A stretch of 38,446 nucleotides of DNA from Deltaproteobacteria bacterium (GTDB lineage Bacteria > Desulfobacterota > Deferrimicrobia > Deferrimicrobiales > Deferrimicrobiaceae). Position numbers and translations under genes: made by a program. Shown here piece after piece: positions 24,024 through 30,718 of the stretch. The stretch's first letter is position 1. Each line of letters begins with the position of its first letter. The DNA is taken from assembly GCA_021824125.1 (NCBI GenBank), contig JAKALO010000010.1, positions 1-38,446 of the forward strand, read 5' to 3'. Below the pieces are notes generated by a model that had not been told where the DNA came from, searched no databases, and worked only from the letters and a program-made list of their open reading frames with translations.

Positions 24024-25907
24024 CTACCTCCCTACCCCGCGGCTTAATACCCTGCGGCCGCGGCCTTGGGGCTTCAGGTCCTCGGGCGTTCTGATTTTTT
24101 CTTTCATCTCCCGCGACTGGGCCTGGATCATCGCGGCATACCGTTCCAGGTCGGGGTTGAGGGCGATCAGCGCCGCGTAGCCATAAACCCTGGAATCCAG
24201 TCCCTCGTTTCTCTCCCGGTTCTTCTTCCAGATGAACTTGACTTCGCCCTTCTCGCGGATCTTGATGAGCGACTCGGCCGTGAGCTGCTTAAAATACTCC
24301 TCGTCCGCCGCCATCGGAAAATGCATGTACCCGGGGCCCGGGCCCTCAAGCTTGAGCCGCGACAGAATCGTGCGCTTAAGAGCGTCCGTCCCGATGATAC
24401 GCAGGGGGACGTTGCCTGCGTTGTTACGGTTCGGCCGGCCGACCGCCGGCAGTGCCGGCTTGCTTCCCCCCTTGACCGCCCATATTCGCCGGTCCTCTCT
24501 GGGCTTGCAGAACTCGTAGACCTTCGTCGTCGCGTGGCCGCCGGAGTCGATCGCAGCCGCCATGACGACGAGGGTTACCCCGAGCTCGTGCTGGTACCGC
24601 TTCGACAGGAGGATGTCCAGATCCTGCCAGGGGCGAAGGTCGGTTTCCGTGCGCCCAGGGATGACCGCGTATTCGATCTGCCACGACTCCTCGCCGGGGG
24701 CCCACCCGATCACCTCGGCCTCGATCCGGTCGTCTTGGACGTCCACTCCCACCGTGATCGCGCAGACCCGGGCGGGGACGAGCGGGCCGTATTCCTCGCG
24801 GCGGGCAAGAAGGCCGCTCTCGTCCACCGTGGTGGTGTCCTCCTTCCACGTCTCCCCCAGGGCGGCGTTTATGAACACCCGGAGTTGCTCGGGGCTCTTG
24901 GACCGGACGGCCTTGACGAACCGGATCGCGAGTTTGTGCAGCGTCGTCCAAGGGGAATAGAGTGCCGATATATGAAATCCCGCGATCCCCTTGACCCATG
25001 GCCGCGTAATCTCCCACCGGCCCTTCCGGACCATCCGGTAACGCTCGTGCTCCTCGATGCGGCCGCGGCAGTACGCGCATTCGTAACGGACGTCTACGGG
25101 GTTGCCCCGCTCGTCCTTGCTCCATTTGACCTGCGGCCATATCAGGCGCTGGTGCTTCCTACACCCCTTGCGGGGGCAGGGGACCATGAAGTACCGCTGG
25201 TCCGAGCCGTCCCATTCCGCCTCGATCCGCGAGATCTCGTGAACCGTCGGGGTGGAACCCTTGTACGTCTTGGAGTTCCAGAACGTCTCGGTACGGACGG
25301 TGCCGAGCTCGATCGCGTCCCCCTCCTCCTTCACGGAGGGAGGGTACTTGTCCACCTCGTCGAACAGCACGATCCGGATCGGACGGGAGGCGAGGTCCGC
25401 CGGGGATCCCGCCGTGGCCACGGCGAGCATCCCGCCCTCGAAAACCTTCTCCTGGATCGTATTCGATGAATTCTTCGTCCGCGGCTCGGCGATCACCCCA
25501 CGGAGCGCCGGCGTGTCCCGAAGCATCGGCGAAAGCCTGGTCTTGCTCCAGGAGTTCGCCATCTTGATGTTGGGCTGCACCACCAAAATGGAAGCCGGGT
25601 CCTGGTGGACGTGAAACCCGATGATGTTGTTGATGACCTCGGTGGAGCCGACCTGCGCCGCCTTCATCAGGACCACGGTCGAGACGTCCGGATCCGAGAA
25701 GGCATCCATGACGCCGCGCAGATATTCAGCCCGCGCGGTGCTCCACTTGCCCGGCTCGGCGCTTGCCTCTGCGGACAGGACGCGGTGCAGGTCCGCCCAC
25801 TGACTCACCATCAACTGCGGAGGCGCCTTCACTATCGCCGTTGCCCGGTGCAATGTCTTCGACAGCCCGGCCAAGGATTCCGGAGTAATCAGCGCCGGCA
25901 AGCTCAT
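24024..25907 (-). CDS. Terminase large subunit, GpA family
   Basis: 627 aa. ATPase motor: Walker A region MKAAQVGSTE at about 81-90, Walker B IRIVLFDEVDKY at about 177-188. A zinc-like pair follows (CPRKGC, then CAYC), as in lambda gpA relatives. The nuclease domain begins near VGVDVQDDRIEAEVIGW, with a conserved Asp, and continues through AIDSGGHATTKVYEFC. Packages DNA and cuts at cos. The start at 25907 (GAGG upstream) puts the first 61 codons inside the terminase small subunit gene; a later Met at residue 33 is an alternative. Confidence 0.95.
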   Translation of the reverse strand: MSLPALITPESLAGLSKTLHRATAIVKAPPQLMVSQWADLHRVLSAEASAEPGKWSTARAEYLRGVMDAFSDPDVSTVVLMKAAQVGSTEVINNIIGFHVHQDPASILVVQPNIKMANSWSKTRLSPMLRDTPALRGVIAEPRTKNSSNTIQEKVFEGGMLAVATAGSPADLASRPIRIVLFDEVDKYPPSVKEEGDAIELGTVRTETFWNSKTYKGSTPTVHEISRIEAEWDGSDQRYFMVPCPRKGCRKHQRLIWPQVKWSKDERGNPVDVRYECAYCRGRIEEHERYRMVRKGRWEITRPWVKGIAGFHISALYSPWTTLHKLAIRFVKAVRSKSPEQLRVFINAALGETWKEDTTTVDESGLLARREEYGPLVPARVCAITVGVDVQDDRIEAEVIGWAPGEESWQIEYAVIPGRTETDLRPWQDLDILLSKRYQHELGVTLVVMAAAIDSGGHATTKVYEFCKPREDRRIWAVKGGSKPALPAVGRPNRNNAGNVPLRIIGTDALKRTILSRLKLEGPGPGYMHFPMAADEEYFKQLTAESLIKIREKGEVKFIWKKNRERNEGLDSRVYGYAALIALNPDLERYAAMIQAQSREMKEKIRTPEDLKPQGRGRRVLSRGVGR

Positions 25908-26337
25908 CCAGTGCCTCGCAAACCATGCCGGTTAATATTTTCTCCTTCGCCGCATCGCCCGAGACGCCCCGCAGCCTCGGTATGGCTTTCCGGGGGATCG
26001 AGAGCACCCGGGAACGAAACGCCCCCGCAACGCGCTCCCAGACTTTTCCGACCAGGGACGTGGGAACGAACTCTCCGAGGGCTTGGGCGAGTTTGAGTTC
26101 GTGGATCTGCGCCTGGGCGGTTTTAAGGCGGGTCTCGGCCTCTACCAGAGTGGGGTTTTTCCCGCCTCCCTTTACGAACTGCTGCCACCACTCCATCGCC
26201 TTGACGCGATCGAAGCGGCCTGGCGCCGTCTGTGGAAGCCCTTTTTTCAGGTAGTTCCGGACCTGCCTGGGTATAACCCCGAAATCCCGGGCGATTACGT
26301 CAATACCGACGATTTCTGGCTTTCTGGGCCTACCCAT
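25726..26337 (-). CDS. Terminase small subunit (Nu1-like)
   Basis: 203 aa, ATG behind GTGAGGTCCG. N-terminal winged-helix DNA-binding region: GIDVIARDFGVIPRQVRNYLKKGLPQT, the MerR-like helix-turn-helix of Nu1-type subunits (about residues 11-38). Then a helical coiled-coil region (TLVEAETRLKTAQAQIHELKLAQALGEFV) and a C-terminal basic tail (RPVRRGKRRAG). Recognises cos and recruits the GpA subunit. Overlaps the GpA gene by about 180 bp in another frame, unusually long. Confidence 0.88.
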   Translation of the reverse strand: MGRPRKPEIVGIDVIARDFGVIPRQVRNYLKKGLPQTAPGRFDRVKAMEWWQQFVKGGGKNPTLVEAETRLKTAQAQIHELKLAQALGEFVPTSLVGKVWERVAGAFRSRVLSIPRKAIPRLRGVSGDAAKEKILTGMVCEALDELAGADYSGILGRAVEDIAPGNGDSEGASAVDGESVGGPAPRPVRRGKRRAGQVEHRAG

Positions 26338-26355
26338 CGGACCTCACGACGACAG

Positions 26356-26380
26356 AAAAAGGGTATCGGCCTACGCCGAC
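26356..26380 (-). terminator. Hairpin with T-tract before the terminase genes
   Basis: On the minus strand GTCGGC, loop GTAG, GCCGAT, ACCC, TTTTT: six base pairs including one G-U, with a U-run. It lies in the 110-bp gap between the GpZ-like gene and the terminase small subunit, which is also a possible cos position, so the hairpin may belong to either. Confidence 0.45.
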
Positions 26381-26447
26381 AAATCTGTAACAATCGATCG
26401 GGGTCGCGGGATACCCTCGATTACATTTTCGTCGGAAGGACCCGCCA

Positions 26448-27089
26448 TCAAAAACCCTGCTCCGCAATGGCTGCCGCGATCGCCTGGCTGATCGATTTCT
26501 CTGCGTGTTCGTTCGCCACGCGCTGCGCAACGTCGAGGACATGCACGCGCTTGGGGATCCTGACGGTTTTCTCAAGTGCCCACATCGGGACGAGCATCGA
26601 TATCGTCTTGCGGGCCTTGCCTCTGCCGGCCGCGCCCTTCACTCGCTGGAACAGCACCGGTCCCTTCTTCGTCCGGATGCGCACGAGTTTGTCGCCCATG
26701 CGAGCCGGAGTCAGCCTGCGCGGGATAGGCGCAGTCTCAGTCCGGGAACTACGCACCTGCGGGAATGGAACGATAAGGAATTCGGATTCGCGTGGCTTGT
26801 GAATCACATCTGACTCCTGCTCGACGAGCCACGGTGCCTTTGTGGAGATAGTGGCCTCCAGGTTGTTTTTCGTCGCCGCCTTGCGGTTGATGCCGTACTT
26901 CGTCCCCGGCCTGATCCAGTGGCCGCGGACGGTGAGGTTCTGCATCGCCTCTTCGATCATCGCAGTCTGCACCTTGTCCGCAACCCCGGTGATTGCCCGG
27001 GCAACGTAGTTCGGAATACGCTGCGAGCCCAGCGCATGAAGATCCCGAACCATCTTGTCGATTCCCTGGATCTCGATCTTCAGTTCCAT
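26448..27089 (-). CDS. Putative minor tail / morphogenesis protein (GpZ-like)
   Basis: 213 aa, ATG behind AAGGACGGC. Begins MELKIEIQGIDKMVRDLHALG, followed by helices (IPNYVARAITGVADKVQTAMIEEAM) and a basic strand-rich middle (RIRTKKGPVLFQRVKG), ending in a long helix (VANEHAEKSISQAIAAAIAEQGF). This pattern matches the lambda gpZ/HK97 gp10 group of tail completion proteins. The position is odd: it is upstream of the terminase genes, away from the head-tail joining block. Confidence 0.65.
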   Translation of the reverse strand: MELKIEIQGIDKMVRDLHALGSQRIPNYVARAITGVADKVQTAMIEEAMQNLTVRGHWIRPGTKYGINRKAATKNNLEATISTKAPWLVEQESDVIHKPRESEFLIVPFPQVRSSRTETAPIPRRLTPARMGDKLVRIRTKKGPVLFQRVKGAAGRGKARKTISMLVPMWALEKTVRIPKRVHVLDVAQRVANEHAEKSISQAIAAAIAEQGF

Positions 27090-27099
27090 GCCGTCCTTC

Positions 27100-27306
27100 T
27101 CACGCCGCGAACGGCGCCGCGTTCTGCCGCCTGCTGTGCGCCGCCAGTTGCCGCGCCCTCTTCGTCCCTACGACGCAACAATCGCAGGCCCGGATCGTCA
27201 ACTCCTTGCCGCCCGCGGGGAAGATGCGGCGCTTGATGCACGCCTGTTCCCGGTCCCGCAACCTGCACTTCCTCGCCGCGTGACCCGGGGGTAGGCGCTG
27301 CGCCAT
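27100..27306 (-). CDS. Small Cys-rich basic protein
   Basis: 68 aa from the ATG at 27306, which has AAGGAG five bases upstream. Highly basic, with Cys at about residues 14 and 22 and an ACDCC cluster at about 42-46; a small zinc-binding unit is possible. No family recognised. It sits between the structured non-coding stretch and the GpZ-like gene. Confidence 0.6.
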   Translation of the reverse strand: MAQRLPPGHAARKCRLRDREQACIKRRIFPAGGKELTIRACDCCVVGTKRARQLAAHSRRQNAAPFAA

Positions 27307-27511
27307 CTCGGCTCCTTGTGCCGGTAAAGGGGCGCGGCCCCGTCTGAGGGGGCCGCGGGAAAGGAGAAGCACGCCACCTTCTTGGCGGAGTGGCTGGAAT
27401 GACGGAGGGCCCGGAGGGAGTCTCCGAGCCCTTCACTGCCGGGGCCTTGACCGGGTTTCCCCGGGCATCTCCGCCCCACCGTTGCGCTGGTCGCGCGTGG
27501 TATTCCGACGA
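27307..27511. other. Structured non-coding stretch with three GC-rich hairpins; cos candidate
   Basis: No convincing gene. A 9-bp perfect stem CGCGGCCCC/GGGGCCGCG (27333-27341 with 27349-27357, 7-nt loop), a stem GGGC-c-CGGAG/CTCCG-a-GCCC with one mismatch (27407-27431), and CCGGGG/CCCCGG around a 14-nt loop (about 27439-27464). It follows an HNH gene of the type placed beside cos in HK97-like phages and precedes the packaging genes. Confidence 0.4.
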
Positions 27512-27847
27512 TTATGCGGCTTTCCCTGATCTTTTCATGGCATGCCACTTCCCGTGACAGGAAGCGCAAAGAGTGACGCCATTGTCGACTGAGTGCCGAA
27601 GTTGCGGGAACTTCCTGCGCGAAAATATGTGATGAGCGTGTAGATTTTCAAGAGAGCCGCACACCTGACAGGTCATGGCGTCTCGCGCCATCACTCCCTT
27701 TGACCATCTTTCGGTGTGTTTCGCCGTTGCTTTTCGTTCCGCCGAATCTCTTACTCTTCCGGCGTGGACGCGATTCTCGAACTCGCTTTGGGACGTGGCA
27801 ACGATGGTGCCGATATTTCTCTTTTGCAACCTCTTGGATATCCTCAA
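27512..27847 (-). CDS. HNH nuclease, probably packaging-associated
   Basis: 111 aa, TTG start at 27847 overlapping the previous stop (TTGA), with GGGAG upstream. Compact HNH motif: CQVCGS, then LHAHHIFSRRKFPQLRHSVDNGVTLCASCHGKWH. Two CxxC pairs bind zinc, and the HH and final CHGKWH give the catalytic beta-beta-alpha-metal unit. The N-terminal 50 residues are basic. Its location near the terminase genes resembles HK97 gp74, which helps cos cleavage, so this one is more likely a packaging component than a homing nuclease. Confidence 0.85.
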   Translation of the reverse strand: MRISKRLQKRNIGTIVATSQSEFENRVHAGRVRDSAERKATAKHTERWSKGVMARDAMTCQVCGSLENLHAHHIFSRRKFPQLRHSVDNGVTLCASCHGKWHAMKRSGKAA

Positions 27848-28080
27848 GGCTGGTTCTCCCTTATGGTCCCCATTGTGTGGATATTCGCCACCATGTCAAT
27901 ATCGGAATCTTTCAATTCTTTCACGCGACGGTTCCCGTGCCTGAAAAGATGCTTCAACCCGTTCACCTTCACGAAGCGATACGCCGTCGAATAGCTGACA
28001 TCGAACTCCTCCGCTACTTCGGGGATGGTCCACCCGCTGGCCGCGCAATCCATGACGGCCTCGCGGGTCATCTCACCCAA
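27844..28080 (-). CDS. Small helix-turn-helix DNA-binding protein
   Basis: 78 aa, TTG start with GGGAGGG upstream, overlapping the previous stop. Contains one HTH: AVMDCAASGWTIPEVAEEFDVSYSTAYRFVKVNGLKHLFR (about residues 8-47), similar to homeodomain-like HTHs of transposases and late regulators. It lies just before the packaging and structural genes, so a late transcription regulator is a reasonable guess. Confidence 0.75.
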   Translation of the reverse strand: MGEMTREAVMDCAASGWTIPEVAEEFDVSYSTAYRFVKVNGLKHLFRHGNRRVKELKDSDIDMVANIHTMGTIRENQP

Positions 28081-28492
28081 CGCTGATCCCTCCCTTGCGG
28101 AGAGCTTGCGCCATCCGTCGGATATCCCAGGACACCAGCCCCCGCAGCCGCCGCGGTTTCACGAACGCCCCACATGCGACGCAGTACACCCGCCCCTTGC
28201 CACGATCCTCCGGGGCCCGCCCCATACAGAGGGGGCAGACGCTCCACGCCGGGATCGACTGCCAGAACGTGCCGGCCACGTCGTCCGATACCTTGAGCCA
28301 CGCCTGCGCGTACCCCGTGCGGTCGTACTTCTCGACCACCACGCGGACGGAGACGGCGTATTCAAGCTGCCGGTTCCCGGCGTCGACCCGGATCGGAGCA
28401 GGAATCCCCCTCTGCGGGATCAGCGTCTTCACCCCGCCGATCGACATGATCCGCTCGGCCTCCTCGACGTGCTGGCGGAGAGTGCGGGGCAT
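28073..28492 (-). CDS. Zinc-ribbon protein of the replication/late boundary
   Basis: 139 aa from the ATG at 28492, chosen because it overlaps the stop of the short upstream remnant as TGATG. A helical N-terminus (MPRTLRQHVEEAERIMSIGG) precedes a strand region (RQLEYAVSVRVVVEKYD) and a zinc ribbon: CPLC and YCVAC at about residues 86-89 and 105-109. A basic helix follows (KPRRLRGLVSWDIRRMAQALRK). Probably binds DNA; family not recognised. Confidence 0.75.
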   Translation of the reverse strand: MPRTLRQHVEEAERIMSIGGVKTLIPQRGIPAPIRVDAGNRQLEYAVSVRVVVEKYDRTGYAQAWLKVSDDVAGTFWQSIPAWSVCPLCMGRAPEDRGKGRVYCVACGAFVKPRRLRGLVSWDIRRMAQALRKGGISVG

Positions 28493-28587
28493 CAGCCCTG
28501 CGCCCTCATGCACGTCCGTTCATGGAGCCTCCTCGCCCTGATCTCGTTCAGCTCGTTCAGGAACTGCTGCACGCTCGTGGCCACGAT
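28492..28587 (-). pseudogene. Displaced original 3' end of the VRR-NUC gene
   Basis: A remnant directly after the HNH stop encodes IVATSVQQFLNELNEIR, then ARRLHERTCMRAQG. It matches the C-terminus of the VRR-NUC protein (IVATSVDQFLRELDVIR, then NRRTRERQ) at 17 of 24 positions. Its stop overlaps the next ATG as TGATG, the coupling expected of the uninterrupted gene. A GTG at 28584 could start a 30-aa peptide, but no ribosome site supports it well. Homology begins at the ATC codon sharing its A with the HNH stop. See findings. Confidence 0.85.
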
Positions 28588-29072
28588 CAAAGTAAAAACC
28601 CCTGCTCTTGCATAAACCGGATCGGGTCTTTCCCGCCTTTCTTGGTGTTGCATTTGGGGCAGGTTAACTGGATATTCTTGTCTTCGTTCTTCCCACCGCG
28701 AATAAGGGGCACGATGTGGTCAAGATGAAATCCAGTTTTCTTTAAGCTCTTTTTACAGACAGAACACTTGCCCTTTTGAATCGCGAACAGCCTTGAAGCT
28801 ATATCCGGGGATAATTTCCCTCCGCTGCCTTTCTTCCGTGCATGGCGGTTTTTATTGTTGATCTTCACCTTTTCGCTATTTTCTTTCCGATATCCGGAGC
28901 TGTAATCCCTCCCTCTCGTCGGGTTCTTTTCACGCCACTTGTCCAGATATCCCTTCACCTTTTCCGGATTCCTCGCACGCCATGCGGCAATACTTTTTTT
29001 CACCCGCTCTTTGTTCTCGGCGTAATACGCAGCCCGATAAGCCCTCGCTTTTTCTTTTGACGCAAAGGACAT
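28587..29072 (-). CDS. HNH endonuclease inserted in the VRR-NUC gene (homing-type)
   Basis: 161 aa, ATG overlapping the VRR-NUC stop (TAATG). The N-terminal 80 residues are basic and repetitive (KARAYRAAYYAENKERVKK, AAWRARNPEKVKGYLDKWREKNP), a form common in free-standing HNH endonucleases. The HNH motif is CSVCKKS, then HLDHIVPLIRGGKNEDKNIQLTCPKCNTKKG (about residues 103-146). The gene is clearly less GC-rich than its neighbours, with A-ending and T-ending codons, indicating a foreign origin. It is flanked by two versions of the VRR-NUC 3' end, one on each side. Confidence 0.9.
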   Translation of the reverse strand: MSFASKEKARAYRAAYYAENKERVKKSIAAWRARNPEKVKGYLDKWREKNPTRGRDYSSGYRKENSEKVKINNKNRHARKKGSGGKLSPDIASRLFAIQKGKCSVCKKSLKKTGFHLDHIVPLIRGGKNEDKNIQLTCPKCNTKKGGKDPIRFMQEQGFLL

Positions 29073-29479
29073 TACTGCCTCTCTCTGGTTCTTCGATTAC
29101 GAATCACGTCAAGCTCTCGAAGAAACTGGTCAACGCTTGTCGCTACAATTCGTTCAAGCCCACATCTTCGGTAAATTTCTCCCCATTCAGCCTGCTCAGG
29201 TTCAAGGTCATTCCCCGCGAGTTTACATTCCACCATCACCACGCAGTTGGCGTCCGGCACGTAGACCGTCAGGTCCCACGTCCCCGCGGTGTGCAGGCGC
29301 ATCACACCCGCGTTCTTGAGCCCCCGGGCCAGCCCCGTGTTATTGCGCTCGCAGCGAAGGTGGAGCCGCCGGCAAGCATCCCTGATTGGTTCTTGAACTT
29401 CACTCGTTTCCCAGTTCTTCTGGGCGCCGGATCCATGCCGAACCTGCCGCGCCCAGGGGAGCTGCGTGAAGCGGGTCAC
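29072..29479 (-). CDS. VRR-NUC domain nuclease with replaced C-terminus
   Basis: 135 aa, GTG start overlapping the previous stop (GTGA). The nuclease core reads LKNAGVMRLHTAGTWDLTVYVPDANCVVMVECKLAGNDLEPEQAEWGEIY: Asp in TWDL, the E-x-K pair in VECKL, and Gln in EQAEW give the PD-(D/E)XK site (about residues 64-105). Such phage enzymes act as structure-specific nucleases in recombination or replication. Base composition switches near position 29235: upstream codons are GC-rich, while the last ~50 codons resemble the following HNH gene. The C-terminus therefore seems to have come with the HNH insertion. Confidence 0.88.
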   Translation of the reverse strand: MTRFTQLPWARQVRHGSGAQKNWETSEVQEPIRDACRRLHLRCERNNTGLARGLKNAGVMRLHTAGTWDLTVYVPDANCVVMVECKLAGNDLEPEQAEWGEIYRRCGLERIVATSVDQFLRELDVIRNRRTRERQ

Positions 29480-30111
29480 TTTGCCGAGGCCTCCGCTGGT
29501 GAATCCCCCGCGGCTTCCGCTGCCGGCGCCTTGGGCTCCAACCCAAGCACCTCCCGATATTTCACGGCGTACTCTCCGAACTCCGCCGCCTCGAGGACCT
29601 CAAGGATCCGCAGGAACGCGGCTCCATGCCTCTCCGCGATCGCACCCCAACAGTGGCGGTGCACGGCGATCTGGCCGATCATCGCCCACTCCGCCTCGGT
29701 GAACGTCTTGATCGGCTGCTTGTAGATCAGTGCAAGGAAGAAGTCGTGATTGTCGACGTAGTTTTTGGCGCCCCTCAGGTACGCGCCGCTCAGGTACGCG
29801 CCCCTCAGGTACGCGCCGCCGAGGTCCGCGCCCCTCAGGTACGCGCCCCTCAGGTCCGCGCCCCTCAGGTACGCGCCCCTCAGGTACGCGCCCGTCAGGT
29901 ACGCGCCCCTCAGGTCCGCGCCGCCGAGGTCCGCGCCCGTCAGGTCCGCGCCCCTCAGGTACGCGCCGCCGAGGTACGCGCCCGTCAGGTACGCGCCCCT
30001 CAGGTCCGCGCCGCTTTTCACGGCGGCCTCGAGGGTGAGCTTCAGGCTCTCCGTCTCCAGGCTGAACAGGATGTTCCCGCTGAAGCGGTGCTTGATCTCG
30101 AAGAGTTTCAC
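29476..30111 (-). CDS. Pentapeptide-repeat protein
   Basis: 211 aa, GTG start overlapping the previous stop. N-terminal 34 residues are ordinary. Residues 35-114 are 16 uninterrupted A-(D/Y)-L-(R/T/G/S)-G pentapeptides, about four turns of a right-handed quadrilateral beta helix. A C-terminal helical domain of about 75 residues (KTFTEAEWAMIGQIAVHRHCW...) and an Ala/Glu/Pro tail follow. Related helices mimic DNA and can protect or inhibit gyrase, but many have no known role. The absence of bulky residues in the i position and the Tyr/Asp alternation are unusual. It lies between nuclease and replication genes. Confidence 0.85.
   Translation of the reverse strand: MKLFEIKHRFSGNILFSLETESLKLTLEAAVKSGADLRGAYLTGAYLGGAYLRGADLTGADLGGADLRGAYLTGAYLRGAYLRGADLRGAYLRGADLGGAYLRGAYLSGAYLRGAKNYVDNHDFFLALIYKQPIKTFTEAEWAMIGQIAVHRHCWGAIAERHGAAFLRILEVLEAAEFGEYAVKYREVLGLEPKAPAAEAAGDSPAEASAK
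29770..30009. repeat. 16 tandem 15-bp units coding pentapeptides
   Basis: Near-identical 15-bp units (plus strand: GCGCCCCTCAGGTAC and close variants) fill 240 bp without interruption. Differences are mainly TAC/TCC (Tyr/Asp) and CCT/CCG/CGT (Arg/Gly/Thr) at two positions. Such uniformity at DNA level implies recent expansion or gene conversion and predicts copy-number variation. Confidence 0.95.
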
Positions 30112-30362
30112 CGCGCGCCTCCCGCTCTCCTCACCGGCGGCGCGTTCCCTGCCTCCACGCCCAGCGGCAGCGACGGCTGCTCAACCTCGATGTTCGCGAT
30201 GAAGGCGCCCTTCTGCCCGTCGGTGAGCTCGTCGACGGCGGCCTTCGTGGCGGTCCCGTCGATCTCGATGTGGAACTCTCCCCGCGCGTACTGCGTGGGG
30301 CCGTCCTTGGTCTGCCGGAGCCTGTAGGACACGTTGCGGATGAACATCTTCACGTTCGCCAT
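30108..30362 (-). CDS. Hypothetical protein, 84 aa
   Basis: ATG at 30362 has AAGGAGG seven bases upstream; longer frames lack a site. Begins MANVKMFIRNVSYRLRQTKDGPTQYARGEFHIEIDG, a beta-hairpin-rich pattern, then a helix (KAAVDELTDGQKGAFIANIEV). Ends in a flexible Pro/Gly tail. It is the first gene after the repeat field that follows the RepA-like helicase. No family recognised. Confidence 0.7.
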   Translation of the reverse strand: MANVKMFIRNVSYRLRQTKDGPTQYARGEFHIEIDGTATKAAVDELTDGQKGAFIANIEVEQPSLPLGVEAGNAPPVRRAGGAR

Positions 30363-30452
30363 CTGAAGCCTCCTTTTCGTCTGGGGGTGGGGTGCCTTTT
30401 TACTGCCGTCCACTTCGTCCGTCTGGTGATCAAAAAACGCTCCTCTGGCGAA

Positions 30453-30718
30453 TACCCCTCACGGGGTTACCCCTCACAACGAGGGAGGGGGAACCCCCCC
30501 CCGTAGGGGGGGGGTTGTGGTGAGGGGTAATCGAAGTAAGTGAAATGAAAGGGAAATATTTCCCCTCACAGGTGTTTTTTGAGGGGTAATCGTGAGGGGA
30601 AATCAATGTTGTTGATTTTATTGAGGATTTAATACCCCTCACCGAATACCCCTCAAACGTGAGGGGTATTGAGGGGTAATCGAAATGAGGGGTATTTTCC
30701 GCGTGGAAATGAGGGGTC
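30453..30718. repeat. Iteron-like field, 12 copies of TGAGGGGTA in both orientations; candidate replication origin
   Basis: Core TGAGGGGTA or its complement starts at 30453, 30468, 30521, 30560, 30580, 30593, 30633, 30647, 30660, 30670, 30686 and 30710. Nine copies are exact, two read TGAGGGGAA and one TGAGGGGTC. Five copies read as TACCCCTCA (or TTCCCCTCA) on the plus strand. An AT-rich patch with an inverted repeat AATCAA/TTGATT (about 30601-30632) lies inside. The field begins in the stop codon of the RepA-like helicase gene. Repeats next to a helicase gene suggest the phage origin. No gene is credible in these 354 bp. Confidence 0.75.
30492..30516. other. Hairpin of nine C and nine G
   Basis: AA plus nine C, loop GTA, nine G plus TT: an 11-bp perfect stem with a three-base loop inside the repeat field. 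The G-run could alternatively form a quadruplex. No T-tract follows, so a terminator is less likely than an origin or pausing structure. Confidence 0.8.

Noticed and set aside
29770-30009. Possible CRISPR array
   Set aside because: Units are 15-bp tandem coding repeats without spacers; they encode A-(D/Y)-L-x-G.
29730-30327. Long plus-strand open frames opposite the pentapeptide-repeat gene
   Set aside because: A 15-bp repeat keeps several frames open; their products are Arg/Pro-rich and have no ribosome sites.
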